A stretch of 6,551 bases of DNA, from NCBI GenBank assembly GCA_038363005.1, contig JBBQBI010000048.1, positions 1-6,551 on the forward strand, written 5' to 3'. Shown here one piece after another: positions 1-6,237 of this stretch. The first letter of the stretch is position 1. Each line of letters begins with the position of its first letter. The DNA comes from JAKOWB01 sp038363005. GTDB lineage: Bacteria; Pseudomonadota; Alphaproteobacteria; Kiloniellales; JACOMY01. A program made the translations under genes and the position numbers. The notes under the pieces are model-generated. The model did not search any database and was not told the origin of the DNA. It saw nothing but the letters and a program-made list of their open reading frames with translations.

Positions 1-1988
1 TTCAAGAAGGCGCGCGCGCCTATCTTAACCGTCAATATTTAACCATCGGCGCCGTCGGCGTTGTCATCTGCGCGCTGCTTTCGCTGAAGCTCGGCAGCTA
101 TGTTGGCATCGGCTTTGCCATCGGCGCGATCTGCTCCGGCCTTGCTGGCTATATCGGCATGAACATCTCGGTCCGCGCCAACGTGCGCACCACCGAGGCC
201 TCGCGCCATGGCCTGGCGGCCGGCCTGAAGATCGCCTTCCGCAGCGGCGCGGTGACCGGCATGCTGGTTGCCGGCCTGGCGCTGCTGGGTGTCGCCGGCT
301 ACTACGCCATCCTGCTGGCGATGAAGGTGGAGGGCCGCGAGCTGATCGACGCCCTGGTGGCGCTCGGCTTCGGCGCTTCGCTGATCTCCATCTTCGCGCG
401 TCTCGGCGGCGGCATCTTCACCAAGGGCGCCGACGTTGGCGCCGACCTGGTGGGCAAGGTCGAAGCCGGCATTCCCGAGGATGACCCGCGCAACCCGGCG
501 GTGATCGCCGACAACGTCGGCGACAACGTCGGCGACTGCGCCGGCATGGCCGCCGACCTGTTCGAGACCTACGTGGTGGCCACCGTCGCCACCATGGTGC
601 TGGCCTCGATCTACTTCCTGGGCAGCGACATGCTGAGCTCGATGCTGCTCTATCCGCTGGCCATCGGCGGCGCCTGCATCATCACCTCGGTGATCGGCAC
701 CTACTTCGTCCGCCTGGGCGCCAGCGAGAACATCATGGGGGCGCTCTACAAGGGCTTCATCGCCTCCACGGTGCTGTCGATCCCGGCCGTGCTGGGGGTG
801 ACCTACTGGACCATCGGCCTGGATACCGTCTTCCAAGCCGCTACTCCGTTGGGTGTGGTCAGCTTCACCGGCATGAACCTCTTCTGGTGCGGCATGATCG
901 GCCTGGCGGTGACCGGGCTGCTGATCTGGGTGACCGAGTACTACACCGGCACCAACTTCCGCCCGGTCCGCTCGGTCGCCAAGGCCTCGCAGTCGGGTCA
1001 CGGCACCAACGTCATCCAGGGCCTCGCGGTCTCGATGGAAGCGACGGCGCTGCCGGCCATCATCATCGTGGTCGGCATCATCGCCACCTACTCGATGGCT
1101 GGCGTGTTCGGCATTGCCATCGCGGTCACCACGATGCTGGCGCTGGCCGGCATGGTGGTGGCGCTCGACGCCTACGGTCCGGTGACGGACAACGGCGGCG
1201 GCATCGCCGAGATGGCGGGCCTCGACAAGTCGGTGCGCAAGGTGACCGATGCGCTTGACGCGGTCGGCAACACCACCAAGGCGGTGACCAAGGGCTACGC
1301 CATCGGCTCGGCCGGTCTCGGCGCCCTGGTGCTCTTCGCCGCCTACACCTCCGACGTGGCCTACTTCTCGGCCCAGCCGGACGGCTACTTCTCAGGGGTC
1401 GCGGTCAACTTCAACCTGACCAATCCCTTCGTCGTGGTCGGCCTGCTGGTGGGCGGCATGCTGCCCTATCTGTTTGGCTCTATGGGCATGATGGCGGTGG
1501 GGCGTGCGGCCGGCTCGGTGGTGCAGGAAGTGCGCCGCCAGTTCCGCGAGATCCCCGGCATCATGGAAGGGACTGGCAAGCCGGAGTACGGCAAGTGCGT
1601 CGACATGCTGACCAAGGCAGCGATCAAGGAGATGATCATCCCCTCGCTGCTGCCGGTGCTGTCGCCGATCGTGCTGTACTTCATCGTGCTGGCCATCGCC
1701 GACAAGTCGATGGCGCTGTCGGCCGTGGGTGCCATGCTGCTGGGCGTGATCGTCACCGGCCTGTTCGTCGCCGTCTCCATGACGGCGGGCGGCGGCTGCT
1801 GGGATAACGCCAAGAAGTACATCGAGGAAGGCAACTACGGCGGCAAGGGGTCCGACGCCCACAAGGCGGCGGTCACCGGTGACACCGTGGGTGATCCCTA
1901 CAAGGACACCGCCGGCCCGGCGGTGAACCCGATGATCAAGATCACCAACATCGTAGCCCTGCTGCTGCTGGCCATCCTGGCCCACTAG
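1..1988 (+). CDS. hppA: K+-insensitive type proton-pumping membrane pyrophosphatase, N-terminus cut by window edge
   Basis: Integral membrane pyrophosphatase: it hydrolyses cytoplasmic PPi and pumps H+ across the inner membrane. The reading frame is open to the left edge; the first full codon is at 3-5. The ATG at 159 is therefore internal, and 661 residues are visible. Full-length homologues are about 700, so roughly 40 are missing. Counting from codon 3, the PPi/Mg-binding motif GADVGADLVGKVE is at 142-154 and the DNVGDNVGDCAGMAADLFE motif at 170-188. The C-terminal GDTVGDPYKDTAGPAVNP signature and many hydrophobic helices are also present. Lys426 and Thr429 in GNTTKAVTKG occupy the positions that separate K+-independent (Lys, Thr) from K+-dependent (Ala) enzymes, so K+ independence and H+ pumping are inferred. 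The gene ends with TAG and is followed at once by a terminator. Its first 52 codons have lower GC3 than the rest (see findings). Confidence 0.97.
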   Translation, partial: QEGARAYLNRQYLTIGAVGVVICALLSLKLGSYVGIGFAIGAICSGLAGYIGMNISVRANVRTTEASRHGLAAGLKIAFRSGAVTGMLVAGLALLGVAGYYAILLAMKVEGRELIDALVALGFGASLISIFARLGGGIFTKGADVGADLVGKVEAGIPEDDPRNPAVIADNVGDNVGDCAGMAADLFETYVVATVATMVLASIYFLGSDMLSSMLLYPLAIGGACIITSVIGTYFVRLGASENIMGALYKGFIASTVLSIPAVLGVTYWTIGLDTVFQAATPLGVVSFTGMNLFWCGMIGLAVTGLLIWVTEYYTGTNFRPVRSVAKASQSGHGTNVIQGLAVSMEATALPAIIIVVGIIATYSMAGVFGIAIAVTTMLALAGMVVALDAYGPVTDNGGGIAEMAGLDKSVRKVTDALDAVGNTTKAVTKGYAIGSAGLGALVLFAAYTSDVAYFSAQPDGYFSGVAVNFNLTNPFVVVGLLVGGMLPYLFGSMGMMAVGRAAGSVVQEVRRQFREIPGIMEGTGKPEYGKCVDMLTKAAIKEMIIPSLLPVLSPIVLYFIVLAIADKSMALSAVGAMLLGVIVTGLFVAVSMTAGGGCWDNAKKYIEEGNYGGKGSDAHKAAVTGDTVGDPYKDTAGPAVNPMIKITNIVALLLLAILAH

Positions 1989-2012
1989 GCCAGCGGCTCA
2001 GCCGAAACGAGA

Positions 2013-2044
2013 AGGGCCCCGGTCGCAAGACCGGGGCCCTTTTT
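2013..2044 (+). terminator. Intrinsic terminator of hppA
   Basis: A perfect 12-bp GC-rich stem (AGGGCCCCGGTC at 2013-2024, GACCGGGGCCCT at 2029-2040) closes a GCAA loop and runs into five T residues at 2040-2044. It starts 25 bases after the hppA stop codon. It lies between two convergent genes and could also slow transcription coming from bamE, but the T-tract on the minus strand is poor, so it probably works mainly on the plus strand. Confidence 0.93.
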
Positions 2045-2076
2045 CGTTGCCTCGCGTGGCGGCCGCGTGTCGCCGC

Positions 2077-2529
2077 CTACTGGTCCTGCGAAGTCGGGAA
2101 CTTGCCGAGGTTGCCGAAAAGCTGCTGCAGCACGGTCAGCTCGCGACCTTCGGTCGGTGTCTTGCGCGACACCGGGTCGATGATCACGCCGTCCTTCAGC
2201 GTGTAGTGCGCGGTGTCCTTGACGATACCGGCGTCGTCGAAGGAGACCACGAAGATGCTGCGCTCCAGCACCTCGGGGTCCATGAAGGCGAGCTGGGTCT
2301 GCTTCTGCCCGATGTAGTACCAGGTGCGGTCCTGGAACGACGAGACGGTGGAGGGCGAGCCCAGGGCCTCAGCCACCTGCTGGCGGCTGGAACTGCCGAC
2401 CTGCACCGTCGCCATGGCGTCGGGATCGGGCAGGTTGCCGCGCACCACGACCTCGCTGGAGCAGGCGGCCAGCAGAAGCATCGCCGTGCCGGCTGCCAGG
2501 GCGGTCAGCCGCAGGTTGGTTCGTCGCAT
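2077..2529 (-). CDS. bamE: Outer membrane protein assembly factor BamE (SmpA/OmlA family lipoprotein)
   Basis: Small lipoprotein subunit of the BAM complex, which folds beta-barrel proteins into the outer membrane; it is anchored on the periplasmic face of that membrane. The 150-residue product begins with two Arg and a hydrophobic stretch, and ends its signal peptide in a lipobox LAAC with the lipidated Cys at residue 23. The SmpA/OmlA domain follows, with VQVGSSSRQQVAEALGSPS at about 42-60 and the conserved aromatic run TWYYIG at 69-74. The C-terminal block RELTVLQQLFGNLGKF (129-144) is, from memory, typical of alphaproteobacterial members. The ATG at 2529 is supported by a near-perfect Shine-Dalgarno sequence 9 bases upstream and by the signal peptide starting there. 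The gene is transcribed alone, convergent with hppA and divergent from the bc1 chaperone gene, an arrangement common in alphaproteobacteria. Confidence 0.93.
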   Translation of the reverse strand: MRRTNLRLTALAAGTAMLLLAACSSEVVVRGNLPDPDAMATVQVGSSSRQQVAEALGSPSTVSSFQDRTWYYIGQKQTQLAFMDPEVLERSIFVVSFDDAGIVKDTAHYTLKDGVIIDPVSRKTPTEGRELTVLQQLFGNLGKFPTSQDQ

Positions 2530-2536
2530 CCGCCGA

Positions 2537-2545
2537 CCCCTCCTT
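2537..2545 (-). promoter_or_regulatory. Strong ribosome binding site of bamE inside a small hairpin
   Basis: On the minus strand this reads AAGGAGGGG, with the AGGAGG core 9 bases before the ATG. ACCCC and GGGGT (2547-2551 and 2536-2540) can pair around it in a 5-bp stem with the AGGA portion in the loop. The site is an excellent match and fixes the start. Whether the hairpin affects translation is speculative. Confidence 0.75.
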
Positions 2546-2591
2546 CGGGGTATGCCCCCATAATCAGGAGGCGCAATTGGACGTTGGCTTG

Positions 2592-2619
2592 ATTAAACCT
2601 CCCGGGGGAGGCATTTCAA
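2592..2619 (-). promoter_or_regulatory. Sigma70-type promoter for bamE with a palindrome in the spacer
   Basis: Read on the minus strand, a -35 TTGAAA (2614-2619) and a -10 TTTAAT (2592-2597) are separated by 16 bases. Each matches 5 of 6 consensus positions. The spacer is filled by a perfect dyad, CCTCCC-GG-GGGAGG (2598-2611). The location upstream of bamE and pointing at it fits. No comparably good promoter was found for the divergent gene on the plus strand; TTGATT with CATTTC 17 bases further on is only a weak candidate. Confidence 0.6.
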
Positions 2620-2644
2620 GGGCGCCTTCAGAAGGACGCCGACC

Positions 2645-3184
2645 GTGATCAGCCGACTATTTCGCCGCCAGCCCGGTGCCGAGGCCGCCCGCCAGCTCTA
2701 TGAGACGGCGGTGGCCCAGGGCCGGCTGCCGCTCTTCTACACCAGGCTCGGTGTGCCGGATAGCGTCGACGGCCGCTTCGACCTGATCGCGCTGCACGTC
2801 TGGCTGCTGCAGCGCCGCCTGCTGCGTGCCGGCGAACCGGCCGCCGCGGTGGGGCAGCAGCTGGCCGAGACCTTCTTCGTCGACATGGACCTGTCGCTGC
2901 GCGAGATGGGCGCCGCCGACATCGGCGTCGGCCGCCGTGTGAAGCGCATGATCGAGGGTTTCACCGGGCGGGCCCTGGCCTATGATGCCGCGCTGGTGGC
3001 CGGGCCGGAGGCACTGGCTGCGGCGCTGGGCCGCAACCTCTACGGCGGCCGGCCGGTGGCGCCAGAGTCGGTGACCGCCATTGCCCGCTACCTGCTGGCG
3101 GCCGACTCCAGCCTGGCGGGGCAGGGCGATGCCGCGGCGATCGCTGGCGGCCTGGTCTTCCCGGTCCCGGAGCCCGACGCATGA
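2645..3184 (+). CDS. Ubiquinol-cytochrome c chaperone family protein (Cbp3-like)
   Basis: Member of the Cbp3/UQCC1-type family, which assists assembly of cytochrome b into the cytochrome bc1 complex. The 179-residue product has no signal peptide or membrane segment, so it is probably cytoplasmic or peripherally bound to the membrane. Recognisable family features are LYETAVAQGRLPLFYTRLGV at 18-37, RFDLIALHVWLLQRRL at 44-59, and the hallmark block AETFFVDMDLSLREMGAADI at 74-93 followed by GVGRRVKRMIEGFTGR to 109 and an AYD at 112-114. The start is GTG, backed by GAAGGA 8 bases upstream; no better ATG lies nearby. The stop overlaps the next start (ATGA), so the two genes are translationally coupled. 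The bacterial function is inferred from the family, with no bc1 genes in the window. Confidence 0.88.
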   Translation: MISRLFRRQPGAEAARQLYETAVAQGRLPLFYTRLGVPDSVDGRFDLIALHVWLLQRRLLRAGEPAAAVGQQLAETFFVDMDLSLREMGAADIGVGRRVKRMIEGFTGRALAYDAALVAGPEALAAALGRNLYGGRPVAPESVTAIARYLLAADSSLAGQGDAAAIAGGLVFPVPEPDA

Positions 3185-3699
3185 GCCAGCCGGCACCCGA
3201 GTTCTCGCGCCCCTTCGCCCTGGATACGCTGGGCCATGAGGCGACGGCGCGGCGCCTGGTGGCCAGCCCGGCCGAGTGCGCGGCACTGGCGGCGCGCTTC
3301 GACCTCATCGCCCTGGAGCGCCTGGAGGCCCAGGTCACGCTGCGCTGGGGCGCCGGCGGCACCCTGACCCTGGACGGACGGCTGCAGGCCAGCGTGGTGC
3401 AGCGCTGCGTTGTGACGCTGGAGCCGGTGCCGCAGCAGCTCGACCTGCCGATTCGCCTGCGCTACAGCCGCCATGCCGAAGAAGAGGCGAGCGAGGGCGA
3501 CGAGGACACCGGTATGGACCCCGACGCCCCCGATCCCCTGCCAGCCGACAGCCTGGACCTGGGGGAGGAGGTGGCGCAGGCCTTGTCGCTGGCGCTCGAC
3601 CCCTATCCCCGGGCCCCCGGCGCGACCCTGCCGTCGCCGGCGGCCGAGGACGACGGCGGTCCCTTCGCCGCGCTGAAGGCGTTGAAGGACAAGCGCTAG
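3181..3699 (+). CDS. yceD: DUF177 / YceD family protein
   Basis: The DUF177 family is almost always encoded just before rpmF; E. coli YceD and plant relatives have been linked to 23S rRNA accumulation, but the molecular role is poorly defined. The 172-residue product is soluble. It shows the family core SVVQRCVVTLEPVPQQLDLP (71-90, with Cys76), an acidic segment at 98-120, the block DLGEEVAQALSLALDPYPRAPGA (126-148), and the C-terminal PFAALKALK (161-169) typical of the family. The ATG overlaps the upstream stop by 4 bases and is preceded by GGAG at 8 bases. Its place before rpmF supports a ribosome-related job. The symbol follows the E. coli family member and is used by homology and synteny only. 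Confidence 0.88.
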   Translation: MSQPAPEFSRPFALDTLGHEATARRLVASPAECAALAARFDLIALERLEAQVTLRWGAGGTLTLDGRLQASVVQRCVVTLEPVPQQLDLPIRLRYSRHAEEEASEGDEDTGMDPDAPDPLPADSLDLGEEVAQALSLALDPYPRAPGATLPSPAAEDDGGPFAALKALKDKR

Positions 3700-3759
3700 A
3701 CAGCGCGTGGACTGGTTCCGGCGGGCCGCCTGGCACCGTCGTGGACCGCAGGTCTCGCG

Positions 3760-3773
3760 CCCGCGAAAGCGGG
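3760..3773 (+). other. GNRA-loop hairpin between DUF177 gene and rpmF
   Basis: CCCGC-GAAA-GCGGG forms a perfect 5-bp stem closed by a GAAA tetraloop, 60 bases after the DUF177 stop. A second short inverted repeat, GCCC-TGCCC-GGGC (3777-3789), runs into TTTTT (3790-3794). Together they could act as a weak terminator or a 3' end-stabilising structure for the upstream two-gene unit. They sit against and inside the rpmF promoter candidate. Confidence 0.4.
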
Positions 3774-3774
3774 G

Positions 3775-3803
3775 TTGCCCTGCCCGGGCTTTTTGGCTAC
3801 ACA
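3775..3803 (+). promoter_or_regulatory. Candidate sigma70-type promoter for rpmF-plsX-fabH
   Basis: TTGCCC (3775-3780) and TACACA (3798-3803) are separated by exactly 17 bases, about 40 bases upstream of the rpmF ATG. The -35 matches the TTGACA core well; the -10 is modest. The 144-base gap between the DUF177 gene and rpmF, inside an otherwise tightly packed cluster, is a natural place for such a promoter. The spacer contains GCCCGGGC and a T-run, so the same bases may instead serve as a terminator. Confidence 0.5.
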
Positions 3804-3843
3804 TCCGGCCCTTCGCCAGACCCGATCCCGCGAGTGCACCAAC

Positions 3844-4032
3844 ATGGCCGTTCCGAAGAAAAAAACCAGCAAGTCGCGCCGCAACATGCGCCGCGCCCAT
3901 CATGCGCTGCCGTCGCAGGCGCATAACGAGTGCCCGAACTGTGGCGAGGTCAAGCGCCCGCACCACGTTTGCGGCGCCTGTGGCTTCTACGACAAGCGTG
4001 AAGTCGTCAGCAGCGAGGCCGAGGCCGCCTGA
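3844..4032 (+). CDS. rpmF: 50S ribosomal protein L32 (zinc-ribbon, C+ form)
   Basis: Structural protein of the large ribosomal subunit. The 62-residue product begins MAVPKKKTSKSRRNMRRAHH, the diagnostic L32 N-terminus. It carries four zinc-binding cysteines, C30-x2-C33 and C43-x2-C46, making it a C+ (zinc-binding) type rather than the Cys-less zinc-sparing paralogue. The ATG at 3844 is chosen over the upstream in-frame start at 3775 because L32 always begins near MAVPK and the upstream extension has no family match. No strong Shine-Dalgarno is visible; only a GAG at 3830-3832. The gene sits between the DUF177 gene and plsX, the classic order. Confidence 0.97.
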   Translation: MAVPKKKTSKSRRNMRRAHHALPSQAHNECPNCGEVKRPHHVCGACGFYDKREVVSSEAEAA

Positions 4033-4040
4033 TGCGGTTG

Positions 4041-4059
4041 CGGTGGCTTTTCGCCACCG
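4041..4059 (+). other. Hairpin just after rpmF
   Basis: CGGTGGC (4041-4047) and GCCACCG (4053-4059) form a perfect 7-bp stem with loop TTTTC, 8 bases after the rpmF stop codon. No T-tract follows (the next bases are TGGCCCC), so it is not a classical intrinsic terminator. It could stabilise the rpmF mRNA end or attenuate read-through into plsX. Confidence 0.45.
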
Positions 4060-4104
4060 TGGCCCCTTCTGGCGCCTCACGCGAGCGTGTAGGCTTTCTC
4101 TTCC

Positions 4105-4130
4105 GCGGGCGTCCGGTGTCGGGCGCCCGC
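4105..4130 (+). other. Hairpin in the plsX leader
   Basis: GCGGGCG (4105-4111) pairs with CGCCCGC (4124-4130); inside, CCG (4113-4115) pairs with CGG (4120-4122) around loop GTGT. This gives about 10 GC-rich pairs with one symmetric mismatch. It ends 8 bases before the plsX ribosome binding site (GGAAGGA at 4139-4145) and has no T-tract. It may tune plsX expression relative to rpmF by stability or processing. The role is inferred only from its position. Confidence 0.45.
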
Positions 4131-4155
4131 TCCGGTTCGGAAGGATAGGCGCTGC

Positions 4156-5196
4156 TTGAGTGGTCGCTTGACCATAGCCTTGGACGCGATGGGCGGCGAC
4201 AACGCGCCGGGCATCGTGCTCAAAGGCGCCAACATCGCCCGCCAGCGCCATCCCGAAGCACACTTCCTGCTGGTCGGCCGCGAGTCGGAAATCCGCCCGC
4301 AGCTCGACCGGCTGAAGAAGCTGGCCGAAGTGGCCACCATCATCCATGCCGACGACGTGGTCCTGGCCGAGGACAAGCCGGCCGTGGCGCTGCGCCAGGG
4401 CCGCAAGTCCTCGATGCGCCTGGCGATCAACGCCGTGGCCGAGGGCAGGGCCGAGGGCGTGGTCTCCGCCGGCAACACCGGCGCGCTGATGGGCATGGCC
4501 AAGTTCGTGCTGAAGACGCTGCCCGGGGTCGACCGGCCTGCCATCGCCTCCTTCTTTCCGACGCTGCGCGGCGAGACGGTGATGCTCGACCTGGGCGCCA
4601 ACCTGGAATGCGATGCCCGCAACCTGGTCGACTTCGCCATCATGGGGCGCGCCTTTGCCAAGACCGTGCTGGGCGTGCCTGAGCCGACCTATGGCCTGCT
4701 GAACGTCGGCTCCGAGGAGATCAAGGGCCACGAGGCGCTGCAGGAGGCCCGCGACATCCTGTCGGCCGGCCTGGTGCCGGGCTTCCACGGCTTCGTCGAA
4801 GGCGACGACATCACCAAGGGCACCGTCGACGTGGTAGTGACCGACGGCTTCACCGGCAACATCGCGCTGAAGGCGGCCGAGGGTACGGCCAAGCTGATGA
4901 GCGAGTACCTGCGCCGGACCTTCCGCTCCTCCATGTTGGCTGGGCTCGGCTACATCATGGCCCGCGGCGCGCTGAAGAAGCTGCGCAAGCGGATGGATCC
5001 CCGGCGCTACAACGGCGCCGTCTTCCTGGGCCTCAACGCCATCGCGGTGAAGAGCCACGGCGGCACCGACGCCTTGGGCTTTGCCCATGCCTGCAGCGTT
5101 ACCATCGACATGATCAAGCACCGGCTGATCGAGAAGATCCGCGCCGACTATGCCCGCCTTGCACCCGTCAGTCCCAGCAAGGCGGCGACCGGCTGA
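4156..5196 (+). CDS. plsX: Phosphate acyltransferase PlsX
   Basis: Converts acyl-ACP and phosphate to acyl-phosphate, the acyl donor for PlsY in phospholipid synthesis; a peripheral membrane enzyme. The 346-residue product matches the family length. It shows ALDAMGGDNAPGIVLKGA at 8-25, SAGNTGALMGMAKFVLKTLP at 104-123, DLGANLECDA at 145-154, LLNVGSEEIKGHE at 181-193, FHGFVEGDDI at 210-219, VVTDGFTGNIALK at 227-239 and KSHGGTDALGFAHA at 299-312. The start is a TTG 10 bases after GGAAGGA, placing the conserved ALDAMGGD motif at the usual distance from the N-terminus; no ATG lies between. The stop shares one base with the fabH ATG, so the two are coupled. Protein features and codon use match the alphaproteobacterial genes upstream. 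Confidence 0.97.
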   Translation: MSGRLTIALDAMGGDNAPGIVLKGANIARQRHPEAHFLLVGRESEIRPQLDRLKKLAEVATIIHADDVVLAEDKPAVALRQGRKSSMRLAINAVAEGRAEGVVSAGNTGALMGMAKFVLKTLPGVDRPAIASFFPTLRGETVMLDLGANLECDARNLVDFAIMGRAFAKTVLGVPEPTYGLLNVGSEEIKGHEALQEARDILSAGLVPGFHGFVEGDDITKGTVDVVVTDGFTGNIALKAAEGTAKLMSEYLRRTFRSSMLAGLGYIMARGALKKLRKRMDPRRYNGAVFLGLNAIAVKSHGGTDALGFAHACSVTIDMIKHRLIEKIRADYARLAPVSPSKAATG

Positions 5197-6158
5197 TGGG
5201 TATTCGCTCTAGGGTCATCGGCTCTGGCGCCTATCTGCCGGCCCGCATCGTCAGCAATGCAGAGCTGGCGACGAGCGTGGAGACCGATGACGCCTGGATC
5301 CGCCAGCGCACCGGCATCGGCCAGCGCCATATCGCCGCCGAGGGGGAGTTCACCTCGGCGCTGGGGCTGAAGGCGGCCGAGGCGGCGCTGGCCAATGCCG
5401 GCGTCGGTGCCGATGGTGTCGACCTGATCATCTGTGCCACCACCACCCCGGACGAGACCTTCCCGGCCACCGCCACCCGCATCCAGCATCGCCTGGGCAT
5501 GCGCCATGGCGCGGCCTTCGACGTGCAGGCAGTCTGCTCCGGCTTCGTCTATGCCCTGGCGGTGGCGGACAACTTCCTCCGCCTGGGCCAGGCGAAGCGG
5601 GCGCTGGTGATCGGCGCCGAAACCTTCAGCCGGATCCTCGACTGGAACGACCGGACCACCTGCGTGCTGTTCGGCGACGGCGCCGGCGCGGTGCTGCTGG
5701 AAGCGAGCGATACGCCCGGCGTAGTCGCGACGAAGCTGCACGCCGACGGCCGGTACGTGGAGCTCCTCTGCACGCCGGGCACCGTCAATGCCGGCAAAGT
5801 GTTCGGAGACCCGTTGCTGAAGATGGACGGCCCCGCGGTCTTCAAGCTGGCCGTGGGCGTGTTGGGCGACGTCGCCCACGAAGTGCTGGCGCTCGCGGGT
5901 CGCACGACGGCCGACATCGATTGGCTCGTACCGCATCAGGCGAACATCCGTATCATGCTGAGCACGGCGCGCAAACTGAAACTGCCTGCCGAACGCGTGG
6001 TGGTGACCGTGGGCGAACATGGCAACACCTCCGCCGCCTCCATCCCGCTCGCGATCGACGTCGCAGTGCGCTCGGGCCAGATCCGGCGCGGCCAGCGACT
6101 GCTGCTGGAGGGTGTCGGCGGTGGCTTCACCTGGGGCGCGGCGCTGGTTGACTACTGA
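5196..6158 (+). CDS. fabH: Beta-ketoacyl-ACP synthase III (FabH), apparently an alpha/beta-proteobacterial hybrid
   Basis: Starts fatty-acid synthesis by condensing acetyl-CoA with malonyl-ACP in the cytoplasm. The 320-residue product has an intact thiolase-fold catalytic triad: Cys114 in QAVCSGF, His247 in PHQANIRI and Asn277 in HGNTSAAS, spaced as in E. coli FabH. The glycine-rich CVLFGDGAGAV is at 156-166 and the C-terminal EGVGGGFTWGAAL is present. It should be active as read. Its ATG overlaps the plsX stop by one base, and no strong Shine-Dalgarno is needed for coupling. Residues 1-168 look alphaproteobacterial. From about 175 on, blocks such as LCTPGTVNAGKVFGDPLLKMDG and FKLAVGVL look Burkholderiales-like, and codon choice changes at the same point (Thr ACC to ACG, Glu GAG to GAA, Lys AAG to AAA). 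The frame is unbroken across the change. Confidence 0.95.
   Translation: MGIRSRVIGSGAYLPARIVSNAELATSVETDDAWIRQRTGIGQRHIAAEGEFTSALGLKAAEAALANAGVGADGVDLIICATTTPDETFPATATRIQHRLGMRHGAAFDVQAVCSGFVYALAVADNFLRLGQAKRALVIGAETFSRILDWNDRTTCVLFGDGAGAVLLEASDTPGVVATKLHADGRYVELLCTPGTVNAGKVFGDPLLKMDGPAVFKLAVGVLGDVAHEVLALAGRTTADIDWLVPHQANIRIMLSTARKLKLPAERVVVTVGEHGNTSAASIPLAIDVAVRSGQIRRGQRLLLEGVGGGFTWGAALVDY
5640..5730 (+). other. Candidate junction between two source genomes inside fabH
   Basis: This stretch encodes the most conserved part of FabH (about DWNDRTTCVLFGDGAGAV). On its left, codon use and protein features match the plsX-side genes; on its right both change. No repeat, insertion sequence or frame break marks the boundary, so the exact crossover cannot be placed within the conserved segment. 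Confidence 0.55.
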
Positions 6159-6237
6159 GAGTCTCTGAAAAACCGGTTCGGCTCGCCGTTTCGACGCCGA
6201 TGAATCCGTCGAGAGCACAACGAAAATTTTCCATTCC
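6159..6237 (+). other. fabH-fabD spacer with a small inverted repeat
   Basis: This 79-base gap is the most AT-rich stretch at the right end. It contains an inverted repeat, TCGACG (6191-6196) with CGTCGA (6207-6212), around a 10-base loop. No convincing promoter, T-tract terminator or Shine-Dalgarno was seen; the 15 bases before the fabD ATG (AAAATTTTCCATTCC) lack any AGGAG-like motif. Confidence 0.4.

Noticed and set aside
510..533. Perfect 12-base tandem duplication in hppA
   Set aside because: It encodes DNVGDNVG, a repeated motif conserved in all membrane pyrophosphatases, so it reflects protein function rather than a DNA repeat element.
39..1001. 320-codon open frame on the minus strand across hppA
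   Set aside because: Antisense shadow of hppA; the sense frame carries all the pyrophosphatase motifs.
2536..2551. RNA thermometer at the bamE ribosome binding site
   Set aside because: Only a 5-bp stem with most of the binding site in the loop; too small to claim regulation.
2047..2592. 181-codon open frame on the plus strand across bamE
   Set aside because: The minus strand here encodes a lipoprotein with lipobox, good ribosome binding site and family motifs; the plus-strand frame has none.
3775..3843. Longer rpmF starting at the upstream ATG
   Set aside because: L32 proteins begin near MAVPKKK. The 23-residue extension has no family match and overlaps the promoter candidate.
3088..5121. 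677-codon open frame on the minus strand across DUF177, rpmF and plsX
   Set aside because: It lies antisense to three well-recognised genes. Its product is rich in His, Gln, Arg, Gly and Ala, as expected from reading GC-rich codons backwards, and resembles no family I know.
5196..6158. fabH as a pseudogene or broken by the apparent join
   Set aside because: The frame is unbroken, the length is normal and Cys114, His247 and Asn277 are intact, so it reads as a functional enzyme whatever its origin.
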